Below are positions 35,053-44,600 of a DNA stretch of 64,000 bases, piece by piece. This DNA is from Acidobacteriota bacterium. GTDB taxonomy: Bacteria > Acidobacteriota > Terriglobia > Bryobacterales > Bryobacteraceae. Numbering within the stretch: the first letter of the stretch is position 1; the number at the start of each line of letters is the position of its first letter. The stretch is from positions 62,001 to 126,000 of the forward strand of contig JAFDVZ010000014.1 in assembly GCA_018268715.1 (NCBI GenBank), given 5' to 3'. The position numbers and the translations under genes were made by a program. A model generated the notes under the pieces. The model did no database searches. It was given only the letters and a program-made list of their open reading frames with translations, and was not told where the DNA came from.

Positions 35053-38046
35053 ATGAAGTTTCACAGGCGGTTACGCCTGCATGCCTTATCGGTATGTCTG
35101 CTCTGCACCGGTGGCGCCGCTCTGATTTCTACCACGGCCAACGCGCAGCAACCCGCCGCGCAGCAGCCCAAGCCCGAAGCTCCGAAGACCCAGGCTCCGA
35201 AGCCCGCCAATCCCTTTGAGTCGGTGCCCGAGGCCGGGGGCGAGCCCGCCAAGCCGGAACCGCCGAAGCCCCAGGCGCCGAAGCCGCAGGCCGCCAAACC
35301 GCAGGCGCCGGTCGCGCCGGCAGTCGCGGCCCCCGCCGGCGAAGCGCCGCCCGAGGACGTCATCGAGGCCGTTGAGTTCCGCGGCGCGCGCCGCGTCCCG
35401 CAGGACACGCTCAAGGCCCTGATGCTCACCAAGAAGGGCGACAAGTACGACGAGGAAACGCTTCGCCGGGACTTCATGGCGCTGTGGAACACCGGCCGCT
35501 TCGACGACATTCGTCTGGAGCGCGAGGTGGGAAAGACGGGCTGGGTCATCCGCTTCATGCTGGTGGAGCGCCGCGTAGTCCGCACCATCAAGTACGAGGG
35601 CAATAAGTCCATCACGGTTTCCGAAATCCTCGACCGCTTCAAGGAACGCAAGGTCGGCCTCTCGGTCGAAACTCAGTACGACCCGAACAAGGTTCAGCGC
35701 GCCCGCAACGTGCTCCAGGAATACCTGTCCGAGCGCGGGCGTCAATTCGCCACGGTCGACCCGGTAATTCGCCAGTTGCCGCCTTCCTCTCTGGAAATCG
35801 TCTTCCGGATCGATGAAGGCCCGAAGGTCAAAGTCGGCCAGATCAATATTTCCGGCAATCACGGTTTCAAACGCCGCGACGTGGTTCGCGCGATGAAGAA
35901 CCTGAAGCCCGTCGGCATTCCGCACTCGATTTTCTTCGAAGATCTGTTCGGCCGCACCTACGATTCCACCAAGCTCGATGAGGACCAGGAGCGCATCCGT
36001 CAGGCCTACATGGAGCGCGGCTACTTCATGGCCAAGGTGGTGGACCACTCCGTGAAGGTTCACGACGTCGGTGGGTCCGGCTTCCGCATCCCCCTGATCA
36101 AGACCAATAAGGTCGGCAAGAAGGCGGATATCGGTTTGGTTGTCGACGAAGGCCGCCTGTATCACCTCAACAAGATCAACTTCCAGGGCGTTAAGCTGTT
36201 CCGCACTCCCGAAACGTTGATGGGGCCGCTGTTCGGCATGAAGGAAGGCGATGTCTTCTCGACCGCGAAACTGCGCAAGGGCATTGAGGGTCTGGGCAAG
36301 CTGTACGGCGAGTTCGGCTATATCGACTTCGTGGCGGAACCGTCGTTCGACCCGCTGCCCAACACCGACAAGATCGACCTGACGCTGTCGTTCGATGAAG
36401 GCAAGCAGTTTTTCGTCCGCCGTATCGATTTCGCCGGCAACACCACCACGCGCGACAAGGTCATCCGCCGCGAGTTGCTGATCGACGAGGGCGACATGTT
36501 CAACAATCGCCTATGGGAGCTGAGCATCCTGCGGCTGAACCAGCTCGGCTACTTCGAAGTGCTGAAGGAGAAGGAAGCCGCCGACATCAAACGCGACACC
36601 AAGACCAACACCGTCGACATCACGTTGAAGGTGAAGGAGCGCGGCAAGAACTCGGTTCAGTTGAACGGCGGCGTGTCGGGCATCGCGGGCAGCTTCATCG
36701 GCTTCTCGTACGCCACCAATAACTTCCTGGGACTCGGCGAAACGCTCAGCCTGTCCACCCAGTTGGGCGACCGCATCCGGCAGATTGAATTCGGATTCAC
36801 GGAACCGTACTTCCTCGACAAGCCGATGCAGGTCGGCTTCACCGTGTTCACCACGCGGTTCAACTACGATCAGGGGCGCGAAGTATCGCTGCTGTCCGGC
36901 CGCAACCTGATCCCGTTGTACAACCAGTTGGGCTCCAACAACCTGCTCAACTACGTGTCCAACACGCGCGGCTTCACTGTGTTTTCGAGCTACCCGCTCA
37001 AGCGCAGCTTCGCCCGCGTGGGGCTCACTTACGGCTTCAACGTGCAGGACATCCGCACGCTCACCGACGCCGCCAAGACGTATTTCGACTACCTCTACTA
37101 TCAGAACGTCGGCGGCCCCAACGCGCTGAACGGCATTCGCACCAGCCAGGTCATTCCGTCGTACAACTACAACACGGTCAACCACCCCATCACGCCTACC
37201 GCCGGCAAGCGCCTGTCGGTGACCGTGATGTTCGCGGGTAGCGTGCTCGGCGGCAACGTCAACACGATCGAGCCCGTGGTGGACGCCGCCTACTTCCGCT
37301 CGGGCCTGAAGAAGGGGCACGTCATCGGCATGCACTTCAGCGGACGTTTCATCAGCGGATACGGCGGGAAGGTGGCGCCTCCGTTCAGCCGCTTCTACAT
37401 GGGCGGTGAAAACGACATCCGCGGATTCGAGATCTGGGGCGTCAGCCCGTTCGCCTATATTCCGAGCCAGGCCACCGTCAACGTCTACAACAACGACGGA
37501 TCCATCCGTTCGCAGAAGGTTGTGAACGCGGACGGCAGCGTCTCGCTGGCCGGAGTCACGCAGAAGATTCCGGTGTACCAGTTCGTGGCGCCCGGCGGCG
37601 ACACGTCGCTGGTGGCGAACTTCGAATACCGTATTCCGATCGTCGGGCCGGTTACGCTCGCGCCCTTCATCGACGCCGGCATCAACCGTCTGACCCAGAC
37701 CTCCCAATTGAAACTGAACCCCGAACGCATCCTGCAATTGAACGGGATCTTCCCGGAAGCGAGCTTCAATGGAAAGGCCGTGGTAGCGCCAGGCACGCAG
37801 GCGCTCCGGTCCTCCACCGGTCTCGAGTTGCAGGTGATGATGCCGGTGGTGAACGCGCCGTTCCGGTTATACTGGGCTTACAATCCGAATAGAGTGCGGA
37901 CGACCCTGCAGCCGCCCATCGTGGCGGACCGGTCCTACTTCCCGAACGCCGCTACATTCAACGCCGCCGTCGCGCAATTCGGCACGGCGACCCGGTTCTA
38001 CGAGAGGGCTTCGACGTTCCGCTTCTCCATCGGGCGCACATTCTGA
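35053..38046 (+). CDS. bamA: Outer-membrane protein assembly factor BamA (Omp85)
   Basis: 997 residues. Signal peptide (~1-33), then a ~65-residue Pro/Ala/Lys-rich linker with PKPQAPKPQA-type repeats, which is unusual for BamA. Five POTRA-like modules follow between ~100 and ~520 (ERRVVRTIKYEGNKSI, FRIDEGPKVKVGQINISGNHGFKR, FAGNTTTRDKVIRRELLIDEGDMFN, read in parts), then a 16-strand barrel with the conserved RFYMGGENDIRGFE loop corresponding to the VRGF motif, and a terminal Phe (SIGRTF). It inserts beta-barrel proteins into the outer membrane with Bam lipoproteins encoded elsewhere. Followed by skp, the classic bamA-skp order. AAGGA lies 12 bases before the ATG. Confidence 0.95.
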   Translation: MKFHRRLRLHALSVCLLCTGGAALISTTANAQQPAAQQPKPEAPKTQAPKPANPFESVPEAGGEPAKPEPPKPQAPKPQAAKPQAPVAPAVAAPAGEAPPEDVIEAVEFRGARRVPQDTLKALMLTKKGDKYDEETLRRDFMALWNTGRFDDIRLEREVGKTGWVIRFMLVERRVVRTIKYEGNKSITVSEILDRFKERKVGLSVETQYDPNKVQRARNVLQEYLSERGRQFATVDPVIRQLPPSSLEIVFRIDEGPKVKVGQINISGNHGFKRRDVVRAMKNLKPVGIPHSIFFEDLFGRTYDSTKLDEDQERIRQAYMERGYFMAKVVDHSVKVHDVGGSGFRIPLIKTNKVGKKADIGLVVDEGRLYHLNKINFQGVKLFRTPETLMGPLFGMKEGDVFSTAKLRKGIEGLGKLYGEFGYIDFVAEPSFDPLPNTDKIDLTLSFDEGKQFFVRRIDFAGNTTTRDKVIRRELLIDEGDMFNNRLWELSILRLNQLGYFEVLKEKEAADIKRDTKTNTVDITLKVKERGKNSVQLNGGVSGIAGSFIGFSYATNNFLGLGETLSLSTQLGDRIRQIEFGFTEPYFLDKPMQVGFTVFTTRFNYDQGREVSLLSGRNLIPLYNQLGSNNLLNYVSNTRGFTVFSSYPLKRSFARVGLTYGFNVQDIRTLTDAAKTYFDYLYYQNVGGPNALNGIRTSQVIPSYNYNTVNHPITPTAGKRLSVTVMFAGSVLGGNVNTIEPVVDAAYFRSGLKKGHVIGMHFSGRFISGYGGKVAPPFSRFYMGGENDIRGFEIWGVSPFAYIPSQATVNVYNNDGSIRSQKVVNADGSVSLAGVTQKIPVYQFVAPGGDTSLVANFEYRIPIVGPVTLAPFIDAGINRLTQTSQLKLNPERILQLNGIFPEASFNGKAVVAPGTQALRSSTGLELQVMMPVVNAPFRLYWAYNPNRVRTTLQPPIVADRSYFPNAATFNAAVAQFGTATRFYERASTFRFSIGRTF

Positions 38047-38068
38047 GGGCGCCTAACTGTGCGGCGCT

Positions 38069-38083
38069 CCGCCTCCGAGGCGG
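38069..38083 (+). other. Hairpin between bamA and skp
   Basis: CCGCCT (38069-38074) and AGGCGG (38078-38083) pair around a CCG loop in the 109-base gap. There is no T tract, so partial termination or mRNA processing between bamA and skp is the more likely role. Confidence 0.4.
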
Positions 38084-38155
38084 GCGTCGCTTGCGTCGTG
38101 TCGGTTTCAGGCGATGCCGGCGTCAAGTCATAGGAAAGTTGATTAGGAGTGAATC

Positions 38156-38761
38156 GTGAGTAAACAGCTACTGATGTTGGCCGCAGCCGCCGCCAGCGCC
38201 GTCGCATTCGGCCAGTCCGCGCCTACCAAGGTGGGCGTCATCAATATTCAGAGCGCGATTATCGGGACCAAGGATGGTCAAAAGGCCGCGCAGGAATTGG
38301 ACGCCAAGCGCGCTCCCAAGGCTAAGGAATTCGAAAAGCGCCAGGCCGACATCCGCCAGCTTCAGGATTCGTTGAACCGCGGCGGCAACGCCATGGCCGA
38401 CGCCGCCAAACAAAATCTGATGCGGGACATCGACGCCAAGACCAAGGCGTTCAACCGCGACCTCGAGGACGCGCAGGCGGAGTGGGACCAGGATCAGCAG
38501 AAGGTGCTGCAGGAACTCGGTCAGAAGATCTACGTGGTGATTGAGAAGTACGCCAAGGACAACGCCTACGCGCTGATTGTCGATGTCAGCAGCCCACAGA
38601 CCCCGGTGCTGTTCGCCTCAACCGCCATCGACATCACCAAGGACATCATCGAGCTGTACGATAAGAACGCCCCGGTCGCCGGGAGTTCGGCTCCCTCGGC
38701 GGTTCGGCCCCCGGCCGCAGCGCCCAAGGGCGCGCCCGCTCCCGCCGGCGTGAAGAAGTAG
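38156..38761 (+). CDS. skp: Periplasmic chaperone Skp/OmpH family
   Basis: 201 residues with a GTG start preceded by TAGGAGTGAATC, a good Shine-Dalgarno spacing. Signal peptide to about AFGQSA, then the OmpH start (KVGVINIQSAI), two long charged helices that form the tentacle-like coiled coils, and the returning strand (YALIVDVSS). A Pro/Ala-rich C-terminal tail of ~25 residues is extra. It binds unfolded outer-membrane proteins in the periplasm and delivers them to BamA, whose gene is directly upstream. Confidence 0.9.
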   Translation: MSKQLLMLAAAAASAVAFGQSAPTKVGVINIQSAIIGTKDGQKAAQELDAKRAPKAKEFEKRQADIRQLQDSLNRGGNAMADAAKQNLMRDIDAKTKAFNRDLEDAQAEWDQDQQKVLQELGQKIYVVIEKYAKDNAYALIVDVSSPQTPVLFASTAIDITKDIIELYDKNAPVAGSSAPSAVRPPAAAPKGAPAPAGVKK

Positions 38762-38775
38762 CTGCTATCGGATGG

Positions 38776-38795
38776 GGGCCGGTCGAAGCCGGCCC
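38776..38795. terminator. Bidirectional terminator hairpin after skp
   Basis: GGGCCGG (38776-38782) and CCGGCCC (38789-38795) form a perfect 7-bp stem with a 6-base loop, followed by TCTATCCTTTCC. It lies between the convergent skp and aldose epimerase genes and may serve both. Confidence 0.65.
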
Positions 38796-38809
38796 TCTAT
38801 CCTTTCCAC

Positions 38810-39889
38810 TCAATATCCGCTGGTCCGGATCCAATAGCTCTCCTTCCAAGTCGAGCGCGGCGGAATCGACTCCAGTTCGTTGTACTTGCCCTCGTGCGCC
38901 AGGTTGAAGGCGTTCGTGACGCCGGTCATCGGCTCGAAGCAGATGAAGTCCCGGCCCGGCGGCGCGTAGATCACCGCGACCTGGTACTTCGGTCCGTACA
39001 CCACCGAAATCCGCTGCTTTCCGTCGTCCACCCAGAACTCCGCCAGCCCGTTGTCGCCTCGCACCAGGTTGGTAAACACGTCGTCGAGCTGCGTCGTCGC
39101 TAGCGAAACGGGCTCGGGGAATTCCACCGGCTTTCGCTCCCCGGTCGGAATCAGCACGTTCGACAAAACGACGTGCTCGCGCGCCGCGATGTGCACTTTC
39201 CAATCCGCCCGGTGCGTGTCCGGCAGGCGAAAGTACGGATGGTAGCCGATGCCCACCGGCATGGGCGACTCCGACAGATTCTCGATCGCGGTTTCCACCT
39301 CGAGAGCGCCGTCGCGCAGCCGATATGTCATTTCCAGGTTGTGCGCGAATGGAAACTGCGCCATGTAATCGGGATAGCGCCAGAACTCAATGCGGCTGGT
39401 CACCCAGGCCGAGCGGTCGTCGGCGCCCGTATTGGTGACCTGCCATTCCTTGGAGTTCAGAAGCAGGCCGTGAATCGGTTTGTGATTGCCGTCCGGACGG
39501 TAATTCTTGAGCGCCGGGTTCAATATGTAGCTTTTGCCGTTGGCGAAAAACCCTTCGTGGTCGAGGCGATTCGCCCACGGAGCGAGAAAAGGGTTGCCGG
39601 CCATCGCCGGCCGTTTCGCCACGTCGCCGGGACCGGCGTACGGCGACCAGAAGACGGGTTTGCCGTTCACCTTCATGTCGAAGGCGTTGTTGCCCACCTT
39701 GGTGGCGATGGTGACTTCAGCCTTGTGCGCGGCGTCGGTCAACCGGACGATATCGACGCCGTCGACGGTAAGCGCCCGAGCTGTGTAGTTGGGTTCAGCC
39801 ATGATGAGGATCGGGAATAGAATCGCAGCGAGCCCTAGGGTTCTGGCTCGATGGGGTCGAGGTCGGTTTGTTTTTGGCAGCACCAGCAT
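38810..39889 (-). CDS. Exported aldose 1-epimerase (mutarotase)
   Basis: 359 residues from the ATG at 39889. This start gives a membrane-targeting segment (RTLGLAAILFPILIMAEP); the next in-frame ATG (39802) would lose it, and longer forms from 39919 or 39928 are possible. Mutarotase features: NPFLAPWANRLDHEGF, GNHKPIHGLLLNSKEWQV with the catalytic-type His, VGIGYHPYFRLPD with the second His, and CFEPMTGVTNAFN with the base Glu region. It interconverts anomers of free sugars, here outside the cytoplasm. The start lies 55 bases inside the upstream gene's coding region. Confidence 0.8.
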   Translation of the reverse strand: MLVLPKTNRPRPHRARTLGLAAILFPILIMAEPNYTARALTVDGVDIVRLTDAAHKAEVTIATKVGNNAFDMKVNGKPVFWSPYAGPGDVAKRPAMAGNPFLAPWANRLDHEGFFANGKSYILNPALKNYRPDGNHKPIHGLLLNSKEWQVTNTGADDRSAWVTSRIEFWRYPDYMAQFPFAHNLEMTYRLRDGALEVETAIENLSESPMPVGIGYHPYFRLPDTHRADWKVHIAAREHVVLSNVLIPTGERKPVEFPEPVSLATTQLDDVFTNLVRGDNGLAEFWVDDGKQRISVVYGPKYQVAVIYAPPGRDFICFEPMTGVTNAFNLAHEGKYNELESIPPRSTWKESYWIRTSGY

Positions 39890-40245
39890 TTCCCTGGAGA
39901 AGATGTACGGATATAGCATACATCGCACCAGTAGCTGACTTGGAGCCTCTTGCCATCGCGATATACGAACAGCGATGGGATGTGAATGTGGTTGATTTCG
40001 AGGTGTCCGTCAGGCTCAAGTCGCCCCTTGACTTCGAAGTCGGCGTCCTTCAGCCGGGGATCGTTCGCCACTTTCATGGTGGGTTCGTCGCCGCTCAGGG
40101 CGACACGCTTGCCGGCGGCGGTCTCGATGGCGGGCGCCTGGCCCGCGGTCTGCCGCAGCTTTCCGCGAACGATATCGGTTCCGCCGTCCTCGGCGAACGA
40201 CGGGGCAGCGGCGAGAAGCGTGAGAAGGAGGGCCCAGTATCGCAC
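39835..40245 (-). CDS. Small secreted protein with Cys-rich C terminus
   Basis: 136 residues with a signal peptide (WALLLTLLAAAPSFAED). The middle is beta-rich and contains a OB-like segment (GRLEPDGHLEINHIHIPSLFVY), and the C-terminal 32 residues hold five cysteines in a CDVC...CWCC pattern. The cysteines could bind a metal or a cofactor. No family was recognised with confidence. The 3' end overlaps the aldose epimerase gene by about 55 bases in another frame. Confidence 0.6.
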   Translation of the reverse strand: MRYWALLLTLLAAAPSFAEDGGTDIVRGKLRQTAGQAPAIETAAGKRVALSGDEPTMKVANDPRLKDADFEVKGRLEPDGHLEINHIHIPSLFVYRDGKRLQVSYWCDVCYIRTSSPGKCWCCQKQTDLDPIEPEP

Positions 40246-40270
40246 TAATTCCAGTGTACGCTTTGAGGCT

Positions 40271-41533
40271 TCAGCGCAGAACGTGATGGAAAACGTAGGA
40301 GCTTTGCACCGGAATGCCCTGTTTGAACGCCACTTTCAGTACCACCTGAAAATGCCGAGGCATCGCTCCGGACGGCGTACGCAAGCGGCTCTCGAGTTCC
40401 CGGGCGTGCCAGGGTTGCGTCAGCCATTCGGCCGCCGCCATCGTGTCGGCCGAGCCATTCCCAGCCAGAATCAGCAGTTCGCCCGCGCCCGACGGCCCAG
40501 CGGTCCTCGAAATCAGGGCGTGTGTTTCCCCTTCCGAGGTGCGGCCTGGCGCCAGGTGATCTTCCAGGAACTCCGGCTCGCCCGGCCTCGGCTTCAGGTT
40601 TCGCACCCCGTCGGCCTCCATGACGATGTCGTGGGTCAGCGCAGTGGATTGCAACTGCAGGTTGAACTTGGGCGGGCCCAGGAAGATTACGTCGCTATCG
40701 GTGATCTGCTGCCACGACAGGATGCTGCTCCGCGTCAGTTGAATCTCCCGGCGGCTCGACAGGAGTTTGCCCACCAGGAACGCCGCCGTCGCCTCGCCGG
40801 CGCCGGTGAATCCGTACGACGGAATCGGCGGACGGTCGCCGGAGAGCTTCCGCGCCGCCATGACCCTTTCGGATTTTTCGATCTCCTGCCATTCGTTGGA
40901 TCGGGGGTCGCGAAAGAAGCCGAAGTTCGGGAATCGGACGAACAAGGGAGTTCCCAGGCAAACCAGCACGGAGCGGTTGTCTTCGAGAAACGGCTGCCAC
41001 AGACGTTCCAGTTCTGGCGTCCAGGTTTCACTAGCGCGCGGCGCCTGCCGGTGCGAACGGATCAGCAGCACTGTCGCGACCAGAGCCCACAAGAGCACCG
41101 CGCAAGAAATTCCCCGCCACAACCATGGAGAGCGCCATCGCCGCCATTCCGGTCGCGCCGCCGGCTCGCTGGCGTTCGGTTCGAAATGGAGTTTGAAGGC
41201 TCCCTTGGGAACCGTAACCAGCACCGGATCGGTCGCCGCTTCGCTCTGGTAATAGGTGGTCAGTTTCTGCCGGAGCCGTCCAACCTGCAGCCGGACGATC
41301 GAGTCCTGTTTCGGGTCATAGCTGTCGGGTTTGCCGAACGCCTCCAGCCCGATGGTGTATTCCTTGAGGCGATCGCCCTCTCCGGCCAGCGATTTTTCGG
41401 CCAGATAGAGCAGCAGCCGACGGTGCACATCCGAGGTTTCAAACGTCTTGCTGGTCACCAGCCGGTCGATCTGGGCTCTTGCTGCCGACGGATCAACATC
41501 ATTTGTTTGCAACACGTTAACTTGGTTACTCAC
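40271..41533 (-). CDS. CadC-like winged-helix membrane regulator
   Basis: 420 residues from a GTG start. Residues ~15-115 form a winged-helix DNA-binding-like domain as found in many acidobacterial regulators beside TonB receptors (SDVHRRLLLYLAEKSL, IGLEAFGKPDSYDPKQDSIVRLQVGRLRQKL read in parts). One transmembrane helix follows (~140-158, ISCAVLLWALVATVLLI), then a ~250-residue periplasmic sensor part with no recognised family. It is the CadC/ToxR architecture: a DNA-binding protein fixed to the membrane that senses the periplasm. Divergent from the TonB receptor across 150 bases, which is probably its target. Confidence 0.8.
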   Translation of the reverse strand: MSNQVNVLQTNDVDPSAARAQIDRLVTSKTFETSDVHRRLLLYLAEKSLAGEGDRLKEYTIGLEAFGKPDSYDPKQDSIVRLQVGRLRQKLTTYYQSEAATDPVLVTVPKGAFKLHFEPNASEPAARPEWRRWRSPWLWRGISCAVLLWALVATVLLIRSHRQAPRASETWTPELERLWQPFLEDNRSVLVCLGTPLFVRFPNFGFFRDPRSNEWQEIEKSERVMAARKLSGDRPPIPSYGFTGAGEATAAFLVGKLLSSRREIQLTRSSILSWQQITDSDVIFLGPPKFNLQLQSTALTHDIVMEADGVRNLKPRPGEPEFLEDHLAPGRTSEGETHALISRTAGPSGAGELLILAGNGSADTMAAAEWLTQPWHARELESRLRTPSGAMPRHFQVVLKVAFKQGIPVQSSYVFHHVLR

Positions 41534-41576
41534 CGTGTTAGCATCCGCAGCCGTGTCGAAAAGTTAACCACTCACG
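41511..41576. promoter_or_regulatory. Repeat motifs in the regulator-TonB receptor divergent region
   Basis: AACACG (41511-41516) and CGTGTT (41534-41539) form an inverted repeat around the regulator's GTG. GTTAAC...ACTCACCG (41516-41535) recurs as GTTAACCACTCACG (41563-41576) with a shorter spacer. These may be binding sites for the adjacent membrane regulator. Confidence 0.4.
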
Positions 41577-41685
41577 AATCTCGGACTCGAAGACCTTATT
41601 GTAACATCCACTCCAGAGACCTCCCTGAGGACCTGTCTGCGCGCGCGGCGGAACGTTCCGCCGGCGCCAAAATGAGGTGCAAGTC

Positions 41686-44600
41686 ATGAAGACGAAGCTC
41701 GCTTTCTCTCTACTATTCCTACTCCTGGGCCTGTGCATCCTAAACGCACAGGACAGCCGTGGAACCATCAACGGCAGAATCACCGACCAGACCGGCGCGG
41801 TTGTGCCTGGCGCATCCGTTACAGTTACGAACTCCGCCATCGGTCTACGAACGGCTCTGACCGCCAGCGGCGACGGCTATTACCAGGCCAGCCTCCTGCC
41901 ACCGGGCCTGTACACCGTCGAGGCGGTAGCCCCCGGGTTCAAGAAGGTTGTGCGCGACAAGATCGAAGTCCGCGTTGCGGACCGGCTCGAAATCAATCTC
42001 ACGCTCGAGATCGGCGCCGCAGAACAAAGCGTCACAATCACCGCCGAAGCGCCCCAGATGAACACGGAATCGGCGTCGCTCGGCACCGTCGTCGACGCCA
42101 AGCGCGTCGCCGCCCTGCCGGTTTCCTACGGCAACCCCTTCCTGCTCATTGGGTTGACCGCCGGAGTCACCTACAACGGCAGCACCCGTCTGGATCGGCC
42201 GTTTGAACCCACTCACATCGTCAACTTCTCCATGGGCGGCACCAGCGGCCTGCTCAACGACATCACCATCGACGGCGCTCCGACCACTTCGCGCGCCAAC
42301 GCCAACCAGGTGACCGCCTCCTACGTGCCGCCCACCGACATCGTTCAGGAGTTTAAGGTCCAGACCAACACCTTCGACGCCCAGTTCGGCCAGACCCAGG
42401 GCGGCGTTACCAACATCAGCATCAAGAGCGGCACCAACAACTTCCATGGCTCCCTGAACTACGGCTTCCAGCGCCCCAGTTTCTGGGCCAACGACTTCTT
42501 CTTGAACAAGAACGGCACTCCGCGCCCGGACTTCAGTTTCAATCGATGGGGCGGCTCCATCGGCGGACCGCTGAACATTCCGAAACTGTACAACGGCAAG
42601 AACAAGACCTTCTTCCTGTTCGGCTTCGAAGGCCTGCGGGATTCCCGTCCGCGTCACGACGACACCACCAACACCGTTCCAACTCCCGCGATGCACAAGG
42701 GCGATTTCTCGGCGTTGCTCGCCGCCGGTTCGTCGTATCAGATCTATGACCCCGCCACCCGCACGGGTCCGGTGAACGGCCGCTATACGCAGACCGCCTT
42801 CCCCGGCAACATCATTCCGGCCTCCCGCTTTGATCCGGTCGGCGTCAAGCTGCTTGATATGTACCCGAGCACGGAAAAGAGCCAGGGCGACGTCACTGGC
42901 CTGAACAACTACCTCGACGCCGCCGTCGCCGAAAAGGCGAAGTACCACAACTGGACAGCTCGTGTCGACCAGAACATCTCGGACCGGCAGCGGTTCTACG
43001 TCCGCTATAGCACCTACACACGCAATAGCACCTACAACAACTACTTTGGCGACGACAGCCCGTTTGTAGGCACGCAGTTCTGGTTCTACTCGAAGACCGG
43101 CGTTGTCGACCACGTCGCCACGCTCAGCCCGACGATGGTTCTCGACACCCGCTACAGCTACAACCGGTTCATTCGCGGATCCGATGGGCCTGCGGCCGGC
43201 GAAGGCTATGACGTGACCAAACTCGGCTTCTCCTCCACCTACTCCTCGCAGATCCTGAAGTCCATCGCCCGGTTCCCGCGCATCAACTTGACCGGCTATA
43301 TCAGCAACGGGTTCACCGGCGAGAATCGCCCCACCAATAACCACACGGTTTCGTCCACCTTGACCAAGGCGATGGGCAAGCAGTCCATCCGCACCGGCTT
43401 TGAATTCCGTATCTATCAGCAGGCGGACGGTTTCTTCAGCAACGCGCAGACCGGTCAGTTCACCTTCGACTCCACCTGGACCAGGGGACCGCTCGACAAC
43501 TCCTCCACCTCCCCCGGCAGCATCGGACAGTCCGTGGCCGCGCTGCTGCTCGGCCTGCCCGGCTCCGGCAGCATTGCTCGTTCGGCTGACTACGTCGAGC
43601 AGTCCGGCTCTTGGGGCTTCTTTGTCCAGGACGACTGGAAACTGACGACGAAGCTGACCCTGAACCTCGGCGTCCGCTACGAGTTTGAAACGCCGCTGCA
43701 TGAGCGCTTCAACCGCAGCGCGCTTGGTTTCGACACCACCTATACTCAGCCCATCTCCGCCGCGGCGCAGACGGCGTACGCGGCCATTTACCCGAAGATC
43801 AACGGCGGCTTCGCTCAACTGCCCGTGAGCGCCTTCGCGTTGAACGGCGGGATGACCTTCGCCGGACTGAACGGCAACAACGGCAACCTGTATAACACGC
43901 CGAAAAACAACTTCATGCCGCGCGTCGGTTTTGCGTATCAGTTGAATGATCGCACCGTGTTCCGGGGCGGCTACGGCATCTTCGCGGGCTTCCTCGGACA
44001 GCGCCGCGGCGACGTGCAGCAGAACGGCTTCAGCCAGAACACCAGTATGGTGTTGACGAAGGATAGCGGCTTGCACTGGCTTACGACGCTCGCCAACCCC
44101 TTCCCGGACGGCGTTTCCGAAGCGCGCGGCGCCGCCGATGGCTACCAGACGTACCTGGGGCAGGGCTTCACCTACTTCAATCAGAACCCGAAGCTGCCCG
44201 TCACTAATCGTTGGGAAGTCAGCCTCCAGCGCCAGTTGCACGGATTCGTGTTTGAAGGCGCCTATGTCGGAAGCAAAACCAACCACATCGAAGTGACCCG
44301 CAACATCAATGCGCTGCCGGGGCAGTACCTCAGCACGATGCGCACGCGCGACGACACGTGGAACAACTACCTTTCGGCCTCCATCTCGAACCCGATGTAC
44401 GGCCTCGTGCCCGGAAACACGCAGGGAACCTACACGAGCACTACTATTTCGCGCCAGACGCTGCTGTCGCCCTTCCCGGCCTTCGGCTCCAACGCCATCA
44501 ACGGCACCGAGAATACCGGTTTTTCCTGGTATCACGGCCTCCAGTTGACGGCGCAGCGCCGCTTTTCCAAGGGCTATACCGTGTCCACCAGCTACACCTA

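Noticed and set aside
39986-41689. A 567-residue plus-strand open frame over the Cys-rich protein and CadC-like regulator
   Set aside because: Shadow of two minus-strand genes with a signal peptide and a membrane regulator architecture.
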